Shown here in pieces: positions 19,741 through 28,858 of a stretch of 64,000 bases of DNA (position 1 is its first letter; every line of letters starts with the position of its first letter). This stretch comes from Pseudomonas entomophila (lineage in GTDB: Bacteria; Pseudomonadota; Gammaproteobacteria; Pseudomonadales; Pseudomonadaceae). Location: positions 4,400,501-4,464,500 of the forward strand of contig NZ_CP063832.1 of the NCBI RefSeq assembly GCF_023277925.1, in the 5' to 3' direction. The notes under the pieces were generated by a model. The model ran no database searches. It was given only the letters and a program-made list of their open reading frames with translations, and was not told the DNA's origin. A program made the position numbers and the translations under genes.

Positions 19741-20550
19741 TCAAGTCCTTGCAGAGCGCACACCTTCAGCCAGCGCCGAGCACAGGCTCAGCACATCATT
19801 CACGGCCTGCTCGGCACCCTTGGCTTGGGCGATCTTGTCGACCAGCGCCGAGCCCACCACCACGCCATCGGCCAGGCGGGCGATAGCCGCAGCCTGCTCC
19901 GGCGTACGAATGCCGAAACCAACGCTGATCGGCAGGTCGGTATGCCGACGCAGGCGCGCAATCGCTTCGGTCACATGCTCGGTGGTCGCCGAGCCCGCAC
20001 CGGTCACGCCGGCCACCGACACGTAGTAGACGAACCCGGAGCTGCGCTCCAGCACGCGCGGCAGGCGCGCGTCGTCGGTGGTCGGGGTGGTCAGGCGGAT
20101 GAAGTCGATGCCGGCGGCCTGGGCCGGGGTAGCCAGCTCGGCGTCGTGCTCCGGCGGCAGGTCGACGATGATCAGGCCATCGACACCAGCTTCCTTGGCT
20201 TCGGCGACGAACTTCTCCACGCCGAAGCGGTGGATCGGGTTGTAGTAACCCATCAGCACGATCGGGGTGGTTTGGTTATCCTCACGGAATTCACGCACCA
20301 TTTTCAGGGTCTTGGCCAGGGTCTGGCCGGCTTCCAGGGCACGCAGGGTGGCCAGCTGGATGGCCACGCCGTCGGCCATCGGGTCGGTGAACGGCATGCC
20401 CAGCTCGATCACGTCGGCGCCAGCCTCAGGCAGGCCCTTGAGGATCTGCAGCGAGGCGTCGTAGCCCGGATCACCGGCGGTGACGAAGGTGACCAGTGCC
20501 GAGCGGCCTTCGGCCTTGAGTTCGGCGAAGCGTTGTTCGAGACGGCTCAT
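19741..20550 (-). CDS. trpA: Tryptophan synthase alpha chain
   Basis: Cleaves indole-3-glycerol phosphate to indole and glyceraldehyde 3-phosphate in the alpha2-beta2 tryptophan synthase. The 269-residue protein is a TIM barrel with catalytic Glu49 ([11 protein letters not shown]) and Asp60 (MADG) at the standard positions, and phosphate-binding [10 protein letters not shown] near residue 213. The ATG overlaps the trpB stop as ATGA. An intrinsic terminator follows, so the operon ends here. Confidence 0.98.
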   Translation of the reverse strand: MSRLEQRFAELKAEGRSALVTFVTAGDPGYDASLQILKGLPEAGADVIELGMPFTDPMADGVAIQLATLRALEAGQTLAKTLKMVREFREDNQTTPIVLMGYYNPIHRFGVEKFVAEAKEAGVDGLIIVDLPPEHDAELATPAQAAGIDFIRLTTPTTDDARLPRVLERSSGFVYYVSVAGVTGAGSATTEHVTEAIARLRRHTDLPISVGFGIRTPEQAAAIARLADGVVVGSALVDKIAQAKGAEQAVNDVLSLCSALAEGVRSART

Positions 20551-21764
20551 GCCTGTTTCTCCTGGGCGGCCATGTGGTTCATCACGGTTTGCATGTCCTT
20601 GTCGCCGCGACCGGACAGGCAGATCACCATCAGGTGGTCCTTGGGCAGCTTCGGCGCGCGCTTGATCGCTTCGGCCAGGGCGTGGGCGCTTTCCAGCGCC
20701 GGGATGATGCCTTCCAGGCGGCAGGTGGCGTGGAAGGCGTCGAGGGCTTCGTCGTCGGTGATGCTGACGTACTCCACGCGCTTCACTTCGTGCAGGTAGG
20801 CGTGCTCCGGGCCGATGCCGGGGTAGTCCAGGCCCGCGGAGATCGAGTGGGCGTCGGTGATCTGGCCGTCGTCGTCCTGCAGCAGGTAGGTGCGGTTGCC
20901 GTGCAACACGCCCGGTACGCCGCCGTTGAGGCTGGCGGCGTGCTTGTCGGTGTGCACGCCGTGGCCGCCGGCCTCGACGCCGATGATCTGCACGCTGGCA
21001 TCATCGAGGAAGTCGTGGAACAGGCCCATGGCGTTGGAGCCGCCGCCGACGCAGGCGATCAGGCTGTCGGGCAGGCGCCCTTCCTTCTCTTGCAACTGGG
21101 CGCGGGTTTCCTTGCCGATGATCGACTGGAAGTCGCGGACCATCGCCGGATATGGGTGGGGACCTGCCACGGTGCCGATCAGGTAGAAGGTGTCGTCGAC
21201 GTTGGTGACCCAGTCGCGCAGGGCCTCGTTCATGGCGTCCTTGAGGGTGCCGGTACCGGCGGTGACCGGGACGATCTCGGCGCCCAGCAGCTTCATGCGG
21301 AACACGTTGGCCTGCTGGCGCTCGATGTCGGTGGCGCCCATGTAGATCACGCAGGGCAGGCCGAAGCGCGCGGCGACGGTGGCGGTGGCCACGCCGTGCA
21401 TGCCGGCGCCGGTTTCGGCGATCAGGCGTTTCTTGCCCATGCGCTTGGCCAGCAGCACCTGGCCGATGCAGTTGTTCACCTTGTGCGCGCCGGTGTGGTT
21501 GAGCTCTTCACGCTTGAAGAAGATCTTCGCGCCGCCGCAGTGCTCGGTCAGGCGCTCGGCGAAGTACAGCGGGTTGGGGCGGCCGATGTAGTCACGCTGG
21601 AAGTAGGCGAGTTCTTCGAGGAACTTGGGGTCGGCCTTGGCGGCTTCGTATTCGCGGGCCAGGTCGAGCACCAGGGGCATCAGGGTTTCGGCCACGTAGC
21701 GGCCGCCGAATGAGCCGAACAGGCCGTTGGCATCGGGGCCGGCGCGGTAGTGGGTCTGGGTCAT
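20547..21764 (-). CDS. trpB: Tryptophan synthase beta chain
   Basis: PLP enzyme that condenses indole with serine to tryptophan. The 405-residue protein holds the PLP lysine Lys95 in [12 protein letters not shown], the phosphate-binding glycine loop [10 protein letters not shown], and ACVGGG neighbours typical of TrpB1. It precedes trpA with a four-base overlap and is divergent from trpI. In fluorescent pseudomonads trpBA is known to be activated by TrpI with indoleglycerol phosphate, and the arrangement here is the same. Confidence 0.98.
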   Translation of the reverse strand: MTQTHYRAGPDANGLFGSFGGRYVAETLMPLVLDLAREYEAAKADPKFLEELAYFQRDYIGRPNPLYFAERLTEHCGGAKIFFKREELNHTGAHKVNNCIGQVLLAKRMGKKRLIAETGAGMHGVATATVAARFGLPCVIYMGATDIERQQANVFRMKLLGAEIVPVTAGTGTLKDAMNEALRDWVTNVDDTFYLIGTVAGPHPYPAMVRDFQSIIGKETRAQLQEKEGRLPDSLIACVGGGSNAMGLFHDFLDDASVQIIGVEAGGHGVHTDKHAASLNGGVPGVLHGNRTYLLQDDDGQITDAHSISAGLDYPGIGPEHAYLHEVKRVEYVSITDDEALDAFHATCRLEGIIPALESAHALAEAIKRAPKLPKDHLMVICLSGRGDKDMQTVMNHMAAQEKQA

Positions 21765-21874
21765 GGGGCGCTCCAGGGCGTATTGGATGAGTGATGGGCT
21801 TTACTCTAACCACGACGCGGGCGGCTGAAAACCGATAAGATTGCGCGAACCTGTCAGGAAAACTCACAAGTCAA
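21765..21874. promoter_or_regulatory. trpI-trpB control region
   Basis: The 110-base gap between divergent trpB and trpI. It is AT-richer than its flanks and includes an imperfect inverted stretch GTCAGGAAAACTCAC at 21856-21870 close to the trpI start. From the known Pseudomonas arrangement, TrpI binding sites should lie here; I cannot place them with certainty. Confidence 0.5.
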
Positions 21875-22771
21875 ATGGCCCATGACCTTCCTCCCCTCAA
21901 TGCCTTGCGGGCCTTCGAGGCGACCGCCCGGCTCAATAGCGTCAGCCAGGCGGCCGAAGCGCTTCATGTTACCCACGGTGCCGTCAGCCGGCAGATCAAG
22001 GTGCTCGAAGCGCATTTGGGCGTGGTCTTGTTCGTCAAGGACGGGCGTGGCGTCAAACTCACAGATGCCGGCATGCGTCTGCGCGATGCCAGCGCCGAGG
22101 CCTTCGATCGCTTGCGCAGCGTCTGCGCCGAGCTTTCCCGCGATTCTGGCGAAGCCCCCTTCGTGCTCGGCTGTTCCGGCAGCCTGTTGGCACGTTGGTT
22201 CATCCCGCGCCTGGGACGCTTGAAAGCCGATCTGCCGGAATTGCGCCTGCATTTGTCGGCGGGCGAAGGCGATCTCGACCCACGCCGTCCAGGGTTGGAC
22301 GCATTGCTGGTTTATGCCGAACCACCTTGGCCGGCGGACATGCAGGTGCACGTGCTCGTCGAAGAACGGATCGGCCCGGTGATGAGCCCGCACTTCGAAG
22401 GCTTCGATCGTTTGAAGGCCGCGCCAGCCGTGGCTTTGCAACGAGAGGCGGTGCTTCACACGACCTCTCGTCCTCAGGCTTGGCCGACCTGGGCGCAGCA
22501 GCATGGCATCGAGCCCGGCGCGCTGAGTTACGGCCAGGCATTCGAGCATTTGTACTACCTGTTGGAGGCGGCAGTGGCGGGGCTTGGCGTGGCCATCGCG
22601 CCACAACCGCTGGTGGCGGACGACCTGAAAGCCGGACGGCTGGCCGCGCCGTGGGGGTTCTCCCCCACCCGCGCGGCGCTGGCCTTGTGGGTACCTCGGC
22701 GCGCCGCGGACGGGCGCGCCGAACAGCTGGCGCAGTGGCTGCGCCGAGAGCTGCAGCAGCAGGCAGGCTAG
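21875..22771 (+). CDS. trpI: LysR-type activator of trpBA
   Basis: A 298-residue LysR regulator that activates trpBA when indoleglycerol phosphate accumulates (known for P. aeruginosa and P. putida). The helix-turn-helix is at residues about 8-65 ([20 protein letters not shown], then [21 protein letters not shown]), followed by a substrate-binding domain. The divergent position next to trpB makes the assignment firm. Its stop overlaps the stop of the convergent DUF883 gene by three bases. Confidence 0.95.
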   Translation: MAHDLPPLNALRAFEATARLNSVSQAAEALHVTHGAVSRQIKVLEAHLGVVLFVKDGRGVKLTDAGMRLRDASAEAFDRLRSVCAELSRDSGEAPFVLGCSGSLLARWFIPRLGRLKADLPELRLHLSAGEGDLDPRRPGLDALLVYAEPPWPADMQVHVLVEERIGPVMSPHFEGFDRLKAAPAVALQREAVLHTTSRPQAWPTWAQQHGIEPGALSYGQAFEHLYYLLEAAVAGLGVAIAPQPLVADDLKAGRLAAPWGFSPTRAALALWVPRRAADGRAEQLAQWLRRELQQQAG

Positions 22772-23091
22772 TCGCGACGGCACATCAGGTAGGCGGCCAG
22801 CAGGCCCAAGGCGCCGATGGCTACGCCAGCCGTGGTCCAGGGGTGTTGCTGGGCGTAGTCGCGGGTGGCGACGCCGGTCTGGCGGGTGCGGGTCTTCACT
22901 TCCGAGTAGGCATCGCTGAGCAGGCTGCGCGAGTGCTTGAGGGCGTTCTCGGCATTGCCGCGCAACGCCTTCATGGTCTTGTGGGACTCTTCCGAAGCAT
23001 CGTGCTTGAGGTGCTCCAGCGTCTTGAGCAGGCTCTCGATCTCCGCTTCCATGCTTTCCAGCGAGGCTTTGCGCAGCGAGTTGTGGGCCAT
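22768..23091 (-). CDS. DUF883 family membrane-anchored protein (ElaB/YqjD-like)
   Basis: A 107-residue protein with a long amphipathic helical region (residues about 8-75, rich in E, K and L) and a C-terminal membrane segment, [23 protein letters not shown], preceded by RDYAQQHP. This is the ElaB/YqjD/YgaM layout; E. coli members tether ribosomes to the inner membrane in stationary phase, and the same role here is only inferred. AAGGAG precedes the ATG at 23091. Confidence 0.9.
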   Translation of the reverse strand: MAHNSLRKASLESMEAEIESLLKTLEHLKHDASEESHKTMKALRGNAENALKHSRSLLSDAYSEVKTRTRQTGVATRDYAQQHPWTTAGVAIGALGLLAAYLMCRRD

Positions 23092-23208
23092 GGTGACTCT
23101 CCTTCGCGAGTGTGGGCTGTAAGGTTTGCGACTGCGCAGGCCGGCGAAAGTGCGATCGGATTTTGCACTGCTAGGCTCAGTTGACACTTCATCGTTAGGA
23201 GAACACTG

Positions 23209-23424
23209 ATGTCCGATCATCACACCTACAAGAAGATCGAGCTGGTCGGGTCCTCGTCCACCAGCATCGAAGAAGCGATCAACAATGCCCTGGCCGAGGC
23301 CGGCAAGAGCATCAAGCACCTGGAGTGGTTCGAGGTGGTCGATACGCGTGGGCATATCCGCGACAGCAAGGCCGCGCACTTCCAGGTGACGCTCAAGGTC
23401 GGGTTCCGCATCGCCAACAGCTGA
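23209..23424 (+). CDS. Dodecin, flavin-binding storage protein
   Basis: A 71-residue protein matching dodecin, a dodecameric hollow-sphere protein that stores flavins. It shows [22 protein letters not shown], the flavin-stacking tryptophan in [12 protein letters not shown], and [11 protein letters not shown]. The ATG at 23209 follows TAGGAG. A terminator hairpin follows at 23474. Confidence 0.95.
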   Translation: MSDHHTYKKIELVGSSSTSIEEAINNALAEAGKSIKHLEWFEVVDTRGHIRDSKAAHFQVTLKVGFRIANS

Positions 23425-23473
23425 AGGGAAGTTGGGCTAGGCTTGCCCGGCCGTATCGGGTAGTTAAGGTTCC

Positions 23474-23500
23474 AGGGCGCGGGCTTCGCGCCCTTTTCGT
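23474..23500 (+). terminator. Intrinsic terminator
   Basis: AGGGCGCG (23474-23481) pairs with CGCGCCCT (23487-23494), followed by TTTTCGTCTTT. It separates dodecin from the DUF1161 gene. Confidence 0.85.
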
Positions 23501-23527
23501 CTTTGATCTATACAAGGAAAGCGATCG

Positions 23528-23749
23528 ATGAAGAAGTTGATGCTGGCTGTAGGGCTGATGGTGTTGGCCGGTGGCGCGATGGCGGCAGGCAAGCCGTGCG
23601 AGGAGCTCAAGGCGGAGATTGCAGCGAAGCTGGATGCCAAGGGTGTGAAGGGTTACACACTGGAGATCGTCAAGAAGGGCGAGCCGGCGGGCAAGGTGGT
23701 TGGCACCTGCGAGGCTGGGCGCAAGGAGATTGTCTACCGGCGTGGTTGA
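23528..23749 (+). CDS. DUF1161 family small periplasmic protein, copy 1
   Basis: A 73-residue protein with signal peptide MKKLMLAVGLMVLAGGAMAA and a mature domain KPCEELKAEIAAKLDAKGVKGYTLEIV...GTCEAGRKEIVYRRG. Two cysteines, one in PCEEL and one in GTCEAG, are conserved with copy 2 at 25044-25277 and could form a disulfide. AAGGAAAG precedes the ATG. Family function is unknown. Confidence 0.88.
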   Translation: MKKLMLAVGLMVLAGGAMAAGKPCEELKAEIAAKLDAKGVKGYTLEIVKKGEPAGKVVGTCEAGRKEIVYRRG

Positions 23750-23759
23750 TGCGGTGGAT

Positions 23760-23883
23760 GCTTCGCGGCTAAAGCGCTCCTACAACGACACTGCCGTCTG
23801 GAGGAACGGCTTTAGCCGCGAAGCAAGCGACGCGGTGAGTAGCACCGGCTACGCTGGTGTTCGCGGCTGAAGCCGCTCCTGCA
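23760..23883. repeat. Cluster of three REP units
   Basis: Units at 23760-23783, 23800-23824 (inverted) and 23860-23883. The third unit encodes the last codons of the flavin-dependent oxidoreductase gene on the minus strand. Confidence 0.85.
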
Positions 23884-24880
23884 CCTTCAGGGCCTGTGCC
23901 ATCAGCTCATAGGACCTGACCCGGTCGGCATGCTCATACAGGTCACTGGTGAAGATCAGCTCATCCGCGCCGGTCTGCTCCAGCAGCACCTCCACCTTGG
24001 CCCGCACTTTCTGGGGGCTGCCGATCATCGCCAGCCCCAGGAAACTGCTCACCGCATCTCGTTCGTGAGGTAGCCACAGGCCGTTCATGCTTTCGACTGG
24101 CGGGCGCTGTATCAGGCTCTGGCCACGGATCAGCGCGAGGATGCGCTGGTACACCGAGGTCGCCAGGTACTCGGCCTTCTCGTCGGTCTCGGCCACCACC
24201 ATTGGGATCCCAAGCATGACGTAGGGCTTGTCCAACGTCGTCGAGGGCTTGAAATGGTCGCGGTAGATGCGGATGGCTTCGTGCATGTAGCGCGGCGCGA
24301 AGTGCGAAGCGAAGGCATAGGGCATGCCGCGCATGCCAGCAAGCTGGGCACTGAACAGGCTGGAGCCGAGCAGCCACATAGGCACTTCGGTGTCGTGGCC
24401 GGGCACTGCGATGACTTTCTGGTCGTCGGTACGCGGCCCGAGGTAACGCGACAGTTCTTCCACATCGTCCGGGAAGTCATCGGCGCTGCCGGAGCGTTCG
24501 CGGCGCAGGGCACGGGCGGTCATCTGGTCGGAACCGGGCGCACGGCCCAGGCCCAGGTCGATGCGGCCAGGGTACAGGCTGGCCAGGGTGCCGAATTGCT
24601 CGGCGATCACCAGCGGCGCATGGTTGGGCAGCATCACGCCACCGGAGCCGATGCGAATGGTCGAGGTGCCACCGGCCAGGTAGCCGATCAGCACGGCGGT
24701 GGCGGAGCTGGCGATGCCGTCCATGTTGTGGTGTTCGGCCACCCAGAAGCGGTGGTAACCGAAGCGCTCGGCATGTTGCGCCAGGTCCAGCGAGTTGCGC
24801 AGCGACTGCGCCGGGCCGCCGTCGGCGCGCACGGGCACCAGGTCGAGGGTGGAAATCTTCAGGTCTCGCAGGTGCGTCAT
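23849..24880 (-). CDS. LLM-class flavin-dependent oxidoreductase (luciferase-like)
   Basis: A 343-residue TIM-barrel monooxygenase of the bacterial luciferase-like superfamily, close to the YhbW/MsnO8 type. Typical blocks are [51 protein letters not shown] and [17 protein letters not shown] flavin reductase partner is not seen nearby and the substrate is unknown. The ATG at 24880 follows GGAGG; an upstream in-frame start is unlikely. The last ten residues, [10 protein letters not shown], are read from a REP unit, so the native C-terminus has been replaced or extended by repeat sequence. Confidence 0.9.
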   Translation of the reverse strand: MTHLRDLKISTLDLVPVRADGGPAQSLRNSLDLAQHAERFGYHRFWVAEHHNMDGIASSATAVLIGYLAGGTSTIRIGSGGVMLPNHAPLVIAEQFGTLASLYPGRIDLGLGRAPGSDQMTARALRRERSGSADDFPDDVEELSRYLGPRTDDQKVIAVPGHDTEVPMWLLGSSLFSAQLAGMRGMPYAFASHFAPRYMHEAIRIYRDHFKPSTTLDKPYVMLGIPMVVAETDEKAEYLATSVYQRILALIRGQSLIQRPPVESMNGLWLPHERDAVSSFLGLAMIGSPQKVRAKVEVLLEQTGADELIFTSDLYEHADRVRSYELMAQALKVQERLQPRTPA

Positions 24881-25043
24881 CGGAGCCTCCGCAATCAGTG
24901 GTTGGCCAGGGGCCTTTGGGACTTTGTATGGGCACATTCGAAGGATTCAATGCCTGCGTGCATATGCCCCGAGGCGCAACGGCGGCGGTTTCCTGTAGTC
25001 TAACCAGCGTTGGCAGCGTGTCTGCCCTGTCAGGAGCCGTTCC

Positions 25044-25277
25044 ATGATCCGCGTAGCAATCGCCGTGTTGGCATCCCTGCTGGCCACGGCCGCACTGGCC
25101 GCGCCCAAGCCGTGCGAAGAACTGAAGGCCGAGATCGAGGCGAAGATCCAGGCGCGCGGGGTCACCTCCTACACACTGGAGATCGTGCCCAACAGCGAGG
25201 TCAGCGACCCGAACATGGTCGTGGGCAGTTGTGATGGCGGGACGAAGAAGATCATCTACCAGAAGAACGACCGGTAA
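25044..25277 (+). CDS. DUF1161 family small periplasmic protein, copy 2
   Basis: A 77-residue paralogue of the protein at 23528-23749. Signal peptide MIRVAIAVLASLLATAALAA; mature part starts PKPCEELKAEIEAKIQARGV and keeps both cysteines (PCEEL and GSCDGG). It differs by a short SEVSDPNM insertion before the second cysteine. AGGAG precedes the ATG. The two copies flank the oppositely oriented oxidoreductase gene. Confidence 0.88.
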   Translation: MIRVAIAVLASLLATAALAAPKPCEELKAEIEAKIQARGVTSYTLEIVPNSEVSDPNMVVGSCDGGTKKIIYQKNDR

Positions 25278-25303
25278 GATCAGCGATCTTGCCGTGCCCC
25301 CAG

Positions 25304-25384
25304 CAGGAGCGGCTTCAGCCGCGAACACCGACATGGCCGGTGCCAGGACCGAGTAGCCTGTATCGCGGCTGAAGCCGCTCCTAC
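25304..25384. repeat. REP inverted pair
   Basis: Arms CAGGAGCGGCTTCAGCCGC... (25304-25323) and inverse (25363-25384), between convergent DUF1161 copy 2 and the first lipoprotein. Confidence 0.85.
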
Positions 25385-25407
25385 GAGGGCCAGGCGAGGC
25401 CACATTG

Positions 25408-25821
25408 CTATGGAATACAGAACACTTCGCTGGGTTCGTTCACCACCACGTTGCGACTGGCGTCGTACAGCAACACCTGCGGCTGCATCACCGGTGCCCG
25501 CGCTTCCAACCGGTAGCGTTCGCCGGCCTTGAAGTCGTTGAAGCGCACGGTGAGGTAGCAGGTGCGTTCGCTGGGGTCTGTGGTGAACAAGCCTGAGGTG
25601 ACTTCGAAGTCGAAACGCACCACCAGTTCGTGCTTGCCGGGCGTCACCTGGAAGTAGCGACCGTCATCCAGGCGCTTGCCATCTAGTCGGTCGGCCATGA
25701 TGGTGCGGCCAGGGGTGATGGTGTAGAGGTCGACCCAGGCCTTGGACGGGTCGACCGGTGGCAAGGGGCTGGCGCAGGCCCCCAGTGCGCTGATGGCGAA
25801 CAGCATCATGGGCTGGCGCAT
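25408..25821 (-). CDS. Predicted lipoprotein, tandem paralogue 1
   Basis: A 137-residue protein with a short signal and lipobox ALGAC (Cys15). The mature part begins ASPLPPVDPSKAWVDLYTITPGRTIMADRLDG and has the block RYFQVTPGKHELVVRFDFEV and CYLTVRFNDFKAGERYRLEAR. The same blocks occur in the next gene (25877-26290), which has exactly the same length, so they are tandem duplicates. Outer-membrane lipoprotein location is inferred; the function is not known. GGGAG precedes the ATG. Confidence 0.82.
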   Translation of the reverse strand: MRQPMMLFAISALGACASPLPPVDPSKAWVDLYTITPGRTIMADRLDGKRLDDGRYFQVTPGKHELVVRFDFEVTSGLFTTDPSERTCYLTVRFNDFKAGERYRLEARAPVMQPQVLLYDASRNVVVNEPSEVFCIP

Positions 25822-25876
25822 GGCGAAACTCCCGCTCGCGGTTCACAGCAAACAAGCATAGCGCCATTTGCGGGGT

Positions 25877-26290
25877 TCAGCTGCGTTGGCAACCTGCCGG
25901 TTCGCCTTGGCCGAGCAGTTTCTGCTGCTGGTCGTAGAGCTTGATCCAGGGGCGGAAGCCAATGCTGCCCGCCTGCATCTGATAGCGCTGGCCGGCGGCG
26001 AAGTCCTTGAACGTCAGGTTGAGTTGGCAATCGCGCCACAGCGGCTCGTCCACCGCGCCGATGTTGCTGGGCGCCACGGGGAACTGGTAGCGCACGGTCA
26101 GCTCATGATTGCCGGGCTGCACTTCGAAGTAGCGGGTGTCGGCCCAGTCGCGTTCGTCCACCTGCACCGCGTGCAGCGAATCGTTGTTGCCAGGGGCCAG
26201 GTCGATCCAGGCCTGTTTCGGGTCTGGGTCTGGCAATGTGGAACAGCCTGAAAGCAGCACGAGCGTGCTGGCGGCAAACAAAGTACGCAT
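25877..26290 (-). CDS. Predicted lipoprotein, tandem paralogue 2
   Basis: A 137-residue paralogue of the gene at 25408-25821. Lipobox LLSGC gives Cys16. It shares PDPKQAWIDL, RYFEVQPGNHELTVRYQFPV and CQLNLTFKDFAAGQRYQMQA with copy 1. The ATG at 26290 is preceded by GGGGAAG. The frame stays open 42 codons further upstream but overlaps the divergent aminopeptidase gene. Function unknown; perhaps co-transcribed with copy 1 (55-base gap). Confidence 0.82.
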   Translation of the reverse strand: MRTLFAASTLVLLSGCSTLPDPDPKQAWIDLAPGNNDSLHAVQVDERDWADTRYFEVQPGNHELTVRYQFPVAPSNIGAVDEPLWRDCQLNLTFKDFAAGQRYQMQAGSIGFRPWIKLYDQQQKLLGQGEPAGCQRS

Positions 26291-26357
26291 GGCGAAGCTT
26301 CCCCGTGGCGAGATAGTCTTGGTCGCATTCGGCCGACGAGCGAGATAGACAGCCTCG

Positions 26358-27494
26358 ATGTTTGGACTTTTTCTTTTCATGCGCTGCAGCCGTCGGGCTC
26401 TGGACCGTGTTTTCATCCGGTTTGTTCCCCTGGCGGCCGCGCTCCTGCTGAACGGCTGTGCCAGCGTGGGCTACTACGGCCAGTTGGCCGGGGGCCAGTG
26501 GCAGCTGTTGCGAGCCCGTCAGCCGGTGCAGCAAGTGATCGCCAACCCTGCCACCCAGCCTGGTTTGCGCCAGCGCCTGCAGTTCGCCGAGCAGGCCCGG
26601 GTATTCGCCAGCGAGCACCTGAAGCTGCCGGACAACGGCAGTTACCGCGTCTACGCCGACCTGGGGCGGCCTTACGTGGTGTGGAATGTGTTCGCCACCC
26701 CGGAGCTTTCCTTGCTGCCGGTGACCCATTGTTTCCCCATCGCCGGTTGCGTGGCCTATCGCGGTTATTACCAGCAGGGCGACGCCCGTGGCGCGGCGGC
26801 GCTGATGCGTCAGGAAGGGTTGGATGTCTACGTGGGCGGCGTGGAGGCTTACTCGACGCTGGGCTGGTTCGATGATCCGATCCTTTCGAGCATGGTCGGC
26901 TGGGGGGATGAACGACTGGCCACGGTGATCTTCCACGAGCTGGCGCACCAGCGCTTCTACGTACAGGACGACACCGAGTTCAACGAGTCGTTTGCCACCT
27001 TCGTCGAGCAGGAGGGATCGCGACAATGGCGCATGGTGCGTGGGCTTGCAGCGGTCGAGGATGGCAGCTTGAAGCAACGTGAGCAGTTCACCCGGTTGAT
27101 ATTGGCCAGCCGTGAGCGGTTACAGGCGATCTATGCCGGGCCGCTGGACGAGGCGGGCAAGCGGGCGGCCAAGCAGGCGGAGTTCGAGCGGTTGCGCACG
27201 GAGTACCGCGAGGTGCGGGACCGAGATTGGGCGGGTGATCGACGTTTTGATGCCTGGATCTACGCGCCGTTGAACAATGCGAAGTTGCTGCCGTTTGGGT
27301 TGTATGACCAGTGGGTACCGGCGTTCTCGCGGCTGTTCAACGCTGTTGGCGGGGATTGGGCGCGCTTCTATGAGCGGGTTGAGGCGTTGGGGCGGCTTTC
27401 GATCGAGGAGCGCAAGGCGGCGTTGGCGCGTTTGCAGCAACCTGGGGCCGCGTTGCGGCCCATCGCCGGCAAACCGGCTCCAGGTGATGGGTAG
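26358..27494 (+). CDS. Predicted zinc aminopeptidase, lipoprotein (DUF2265 type)
   Basis: A 378-residue protein of the predicted aminopeptidase family PF10023. An N-terminal hydrophobic segment ends in a lipobox LLNGC (Cys34), and the zinc-protease motif HELAHQ gives His193, Glu194 and His197. The conserved FNESFATFVEQEG block follows, with a likely third ligand glutamate. It is presumably anchored in the membrane with the enzyme in the periplasm. Start is uncertain between 26358 and an ATG at 26379; neither has a good ribosome site. Peptide substrate is unknown. Confidence 0.85.
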   Translation: MFGLFLFMRCSRRALDRVFIRFVPLAAALLLNGCASVGYYGQLAGGQWQLLRARQPVQQVIANPATQPGLRQRLQFAEQARVFASEHLKLPDNGSYRVYADLGRPYVVWNVFATPELSLLPVTHCFPIAGCVAYRGYYQQGDARGAAALMRQEGLDVYVGGVEAYSTLGWFDDPILSSMVGWGDERLATVIFHELAHQRFYVQDDTEFNESFATFVEQEGSRQWRMVRGLAAVEDGSLKQREQFTRLILASRERLQAIYAGPLDEAGKRAAKQAEFERLRTEYREVRDRDWAGDRRFDAWIYAPLNNAKLLPFGLYDQWVPAFSRLFNAVGGDWARFYERVEALGRLSIEERKAALARLQQPGAALRPIAGKPAPGDG

Positions 27495-27500
27495 ATACAC

Positions 27501-28151
27501 TCAGCCGTGCATGAACGCTTGGTGCAACTCGGCCAGTGTCTCGAAGTGGAACGCTGGCATCTCGGCCGTCAATTCCTCCCGGCTGCCGAACCCGTAACCC
27601 ACCGCCACGGCTTGCAACCCATTGCTGCGGGCGCCGATCAGGTCGTGCTTGCGGTCACCGATCATCAAGGTCTGCGACGGGTCGAGCCCCTCCTCGTCCA
27701 GCAGGTGGCGGATCAGCTCGACCTTGTTGGTGCGGGTGCCGTCCAGTTCGCTGCCGTAGATCACCTTGAAGTGCTGGTCGAAGGCAAAGTGCCGGGCGAT
27801 CTCACGGGCGTACTCCCACGGCTTGGAGGTGGCGATGTACAGGTTACGGCCTTGGGCGTTGAGGGCTTGCAGCAGCTCCGGCACACCGTCGAATACCAGG
27901 TTCTCGTACAGCCCGGTCACCTTGAAGCGCTCACGGTAGAAGTTCACCGCCTGCCACGCTTTGGCCTCGTCGAAACCGTAGAACTGCATGAAGGCCTGCA
28001 GCAACGGTGGGCCGATGAAGTGTTCGAGGCGGGCCAGGTCGGGCTCGTCGATGCCCAGCTTGGCCAGGGCGTACTGGATCGAACGGGTGATCCCTGAGCG
28101 TGGGTCGGTCAGGGTGCCGTCGAGGTCGAAGAGGATGTTCTGCTGATGCAT
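27501..28151 (-). CDS. HAD-superfamily phosphatase, Gph/nucleotidase type
   Basis: A 216-residue haloacid-dehalogenase phosphatase. Motif I is FDLDGTLTD (nucleophile and acid aspartates), motif II is the TSKP block near residue 110, and motif III-IV is MIGDRKHDLIGARSNGLQAVAVGYG. The cap domain insertion lies after motif I. The position beside the gamma carbonic anhydrase and prlC matches a Pseudomonas gene annotated as a phosphoglycolate phosphatase or GMP/IMP nucleotidase; the substrate cannot be chosen from sequence. ATG at 28151 chosen; a GTG four codons upstream is possible. Confidence 0.88.
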   Translation of the reverse strand: MHQQNILFDLDGTLTDPRSGITRSIQYALAKLGIDEPDLARLEHFIGPPLLQAFMQFYGFDEAKAWQAVNFYRERFKVTGLYENLVFDGVPELLQALNAQGRNLYIATSKPWEYAREIARHFAFDQHFKVIYGSELDGTRTNKVELIRHLLDEEGLDPSQTLMIGDRKHDLIGARSNGLQAVAVGYGFGSREELTAEMPAFHFETLAELHQAFMHG

Positions 28152-28182
28152 GTCGGGGTCCACTTGAATCTATCGTCGACTG

Positions 28183-28204
28183 CTTCGCGGGCTCGCCCGC
28201 GAAG
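28183..28204. repeat. REP-type hairpin
   Basis: Perfect stem CTTCGCGGG / CCCGCGAAG with a 4-base loop, in the 56-base gap between the carbonic anhydrase gene and the HAD gene, both on the minus strand. It may reduce read-through. Confidence 0.75.
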
Positions 28205-28207
28205 GGG

Positions 28208-28756
28208 TCATTCCGGTTGGTCGTAGCCTTCGGCCAGGTGCTGGTCCTTGAGCTTCACGTAATTGCCGGCGCTGTAGGGGAAGAACGCGTGCTCCTGTTC
28301 GCTCAACAGGCGCACCTGCTTCACCGGGCTGCCCATGTACAGGTAGCCACTGACCAGGCGCTTGCCCGGCGGCACCAGGCTGCCGGCGCCGATGATCACC
28401 TCGTCCTCGACGATGGCGCCGTCCATGATCGTGCTGCCCATACCCACCAGAATGCGGTTGCCCAGGGTGCAGCCATGCAGCATGACCTTGTGACCGATGG
28501 TCACCTCGTCGCCGATGATCAGCGGGAAACCGTCGGGGTTGAAGGGGCCTGCGTGGGTGATGTGCAGCACGCTGCCATCCTGCACGCTGGTGCGCGCGCC
28601 GATGCGGATGCGGTGCATGTCGCCGCGCACCACGGTAAGTGGCCAGATCGAGCTGTCCTCGCCGATCTCGACGTCGCCGATGACCACCGCCGAACGGTCG
28701 ACGAAGGCCCGTGCTCCCACTTTCGGCGAGTGTTGCTGGAAGGTCCGGAGGGCCAT
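28208..28756 (-). CDS. Gamma-class carbonic anhydrase family protein
   Basis: A 182-residue left-handed beta-helix protein of the gamma carbonic anhydrase/YrdA group. The repeated hexapeptide pattern is visible (IGDVEIGEDSSIWP, VRGDMHRIRIGARTSVQDGSVLH, IIGDEVTIGHKVMLHGC, LVGMGSTIMDGAIVEDEVIIGAG; quoted in parts), and metal-binding histidines are in LHITHAG and GHKVMLHGC. Enzyme activity is not assured for this branch. GAGGA precedes the ATG at 28756. Divergent from prlC. Confidence 0.93.
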   Translation of the reverse strand: MALRTFQQHSPKVGARAFVDRSAVVIGDVEIGEDSSIWPLTVVRGDMHRIRIGARTSVQDGSVLHITHAGPFNPDGFPLIIGDEVTIGHKVMLHGCTLGNRILVGMGSTIMDGAIVEDEVIIGAGSLVPPGKRLVSGYLYMGSPVKQVRLLSEQEHAFFPYSAGNYVKLKDQHLAEGYDQPE

Positions 28757-28858
28757 GATAGTGTTCCTCTGCAATGCCGATAGGCAGGCTGCCTGCTGCG
28801 GTCGGCGTCGATTGTAATTAAGATGGTCCCGTGTTTCTCCTGCCAAGGTACCCGAACC

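Noticed and set aside
19741..22771. TrpI binding sites I and II placed exactly
   Set aside because: Sites are expected in 21765-21874, but I could not align the known sites with confidence by eye.
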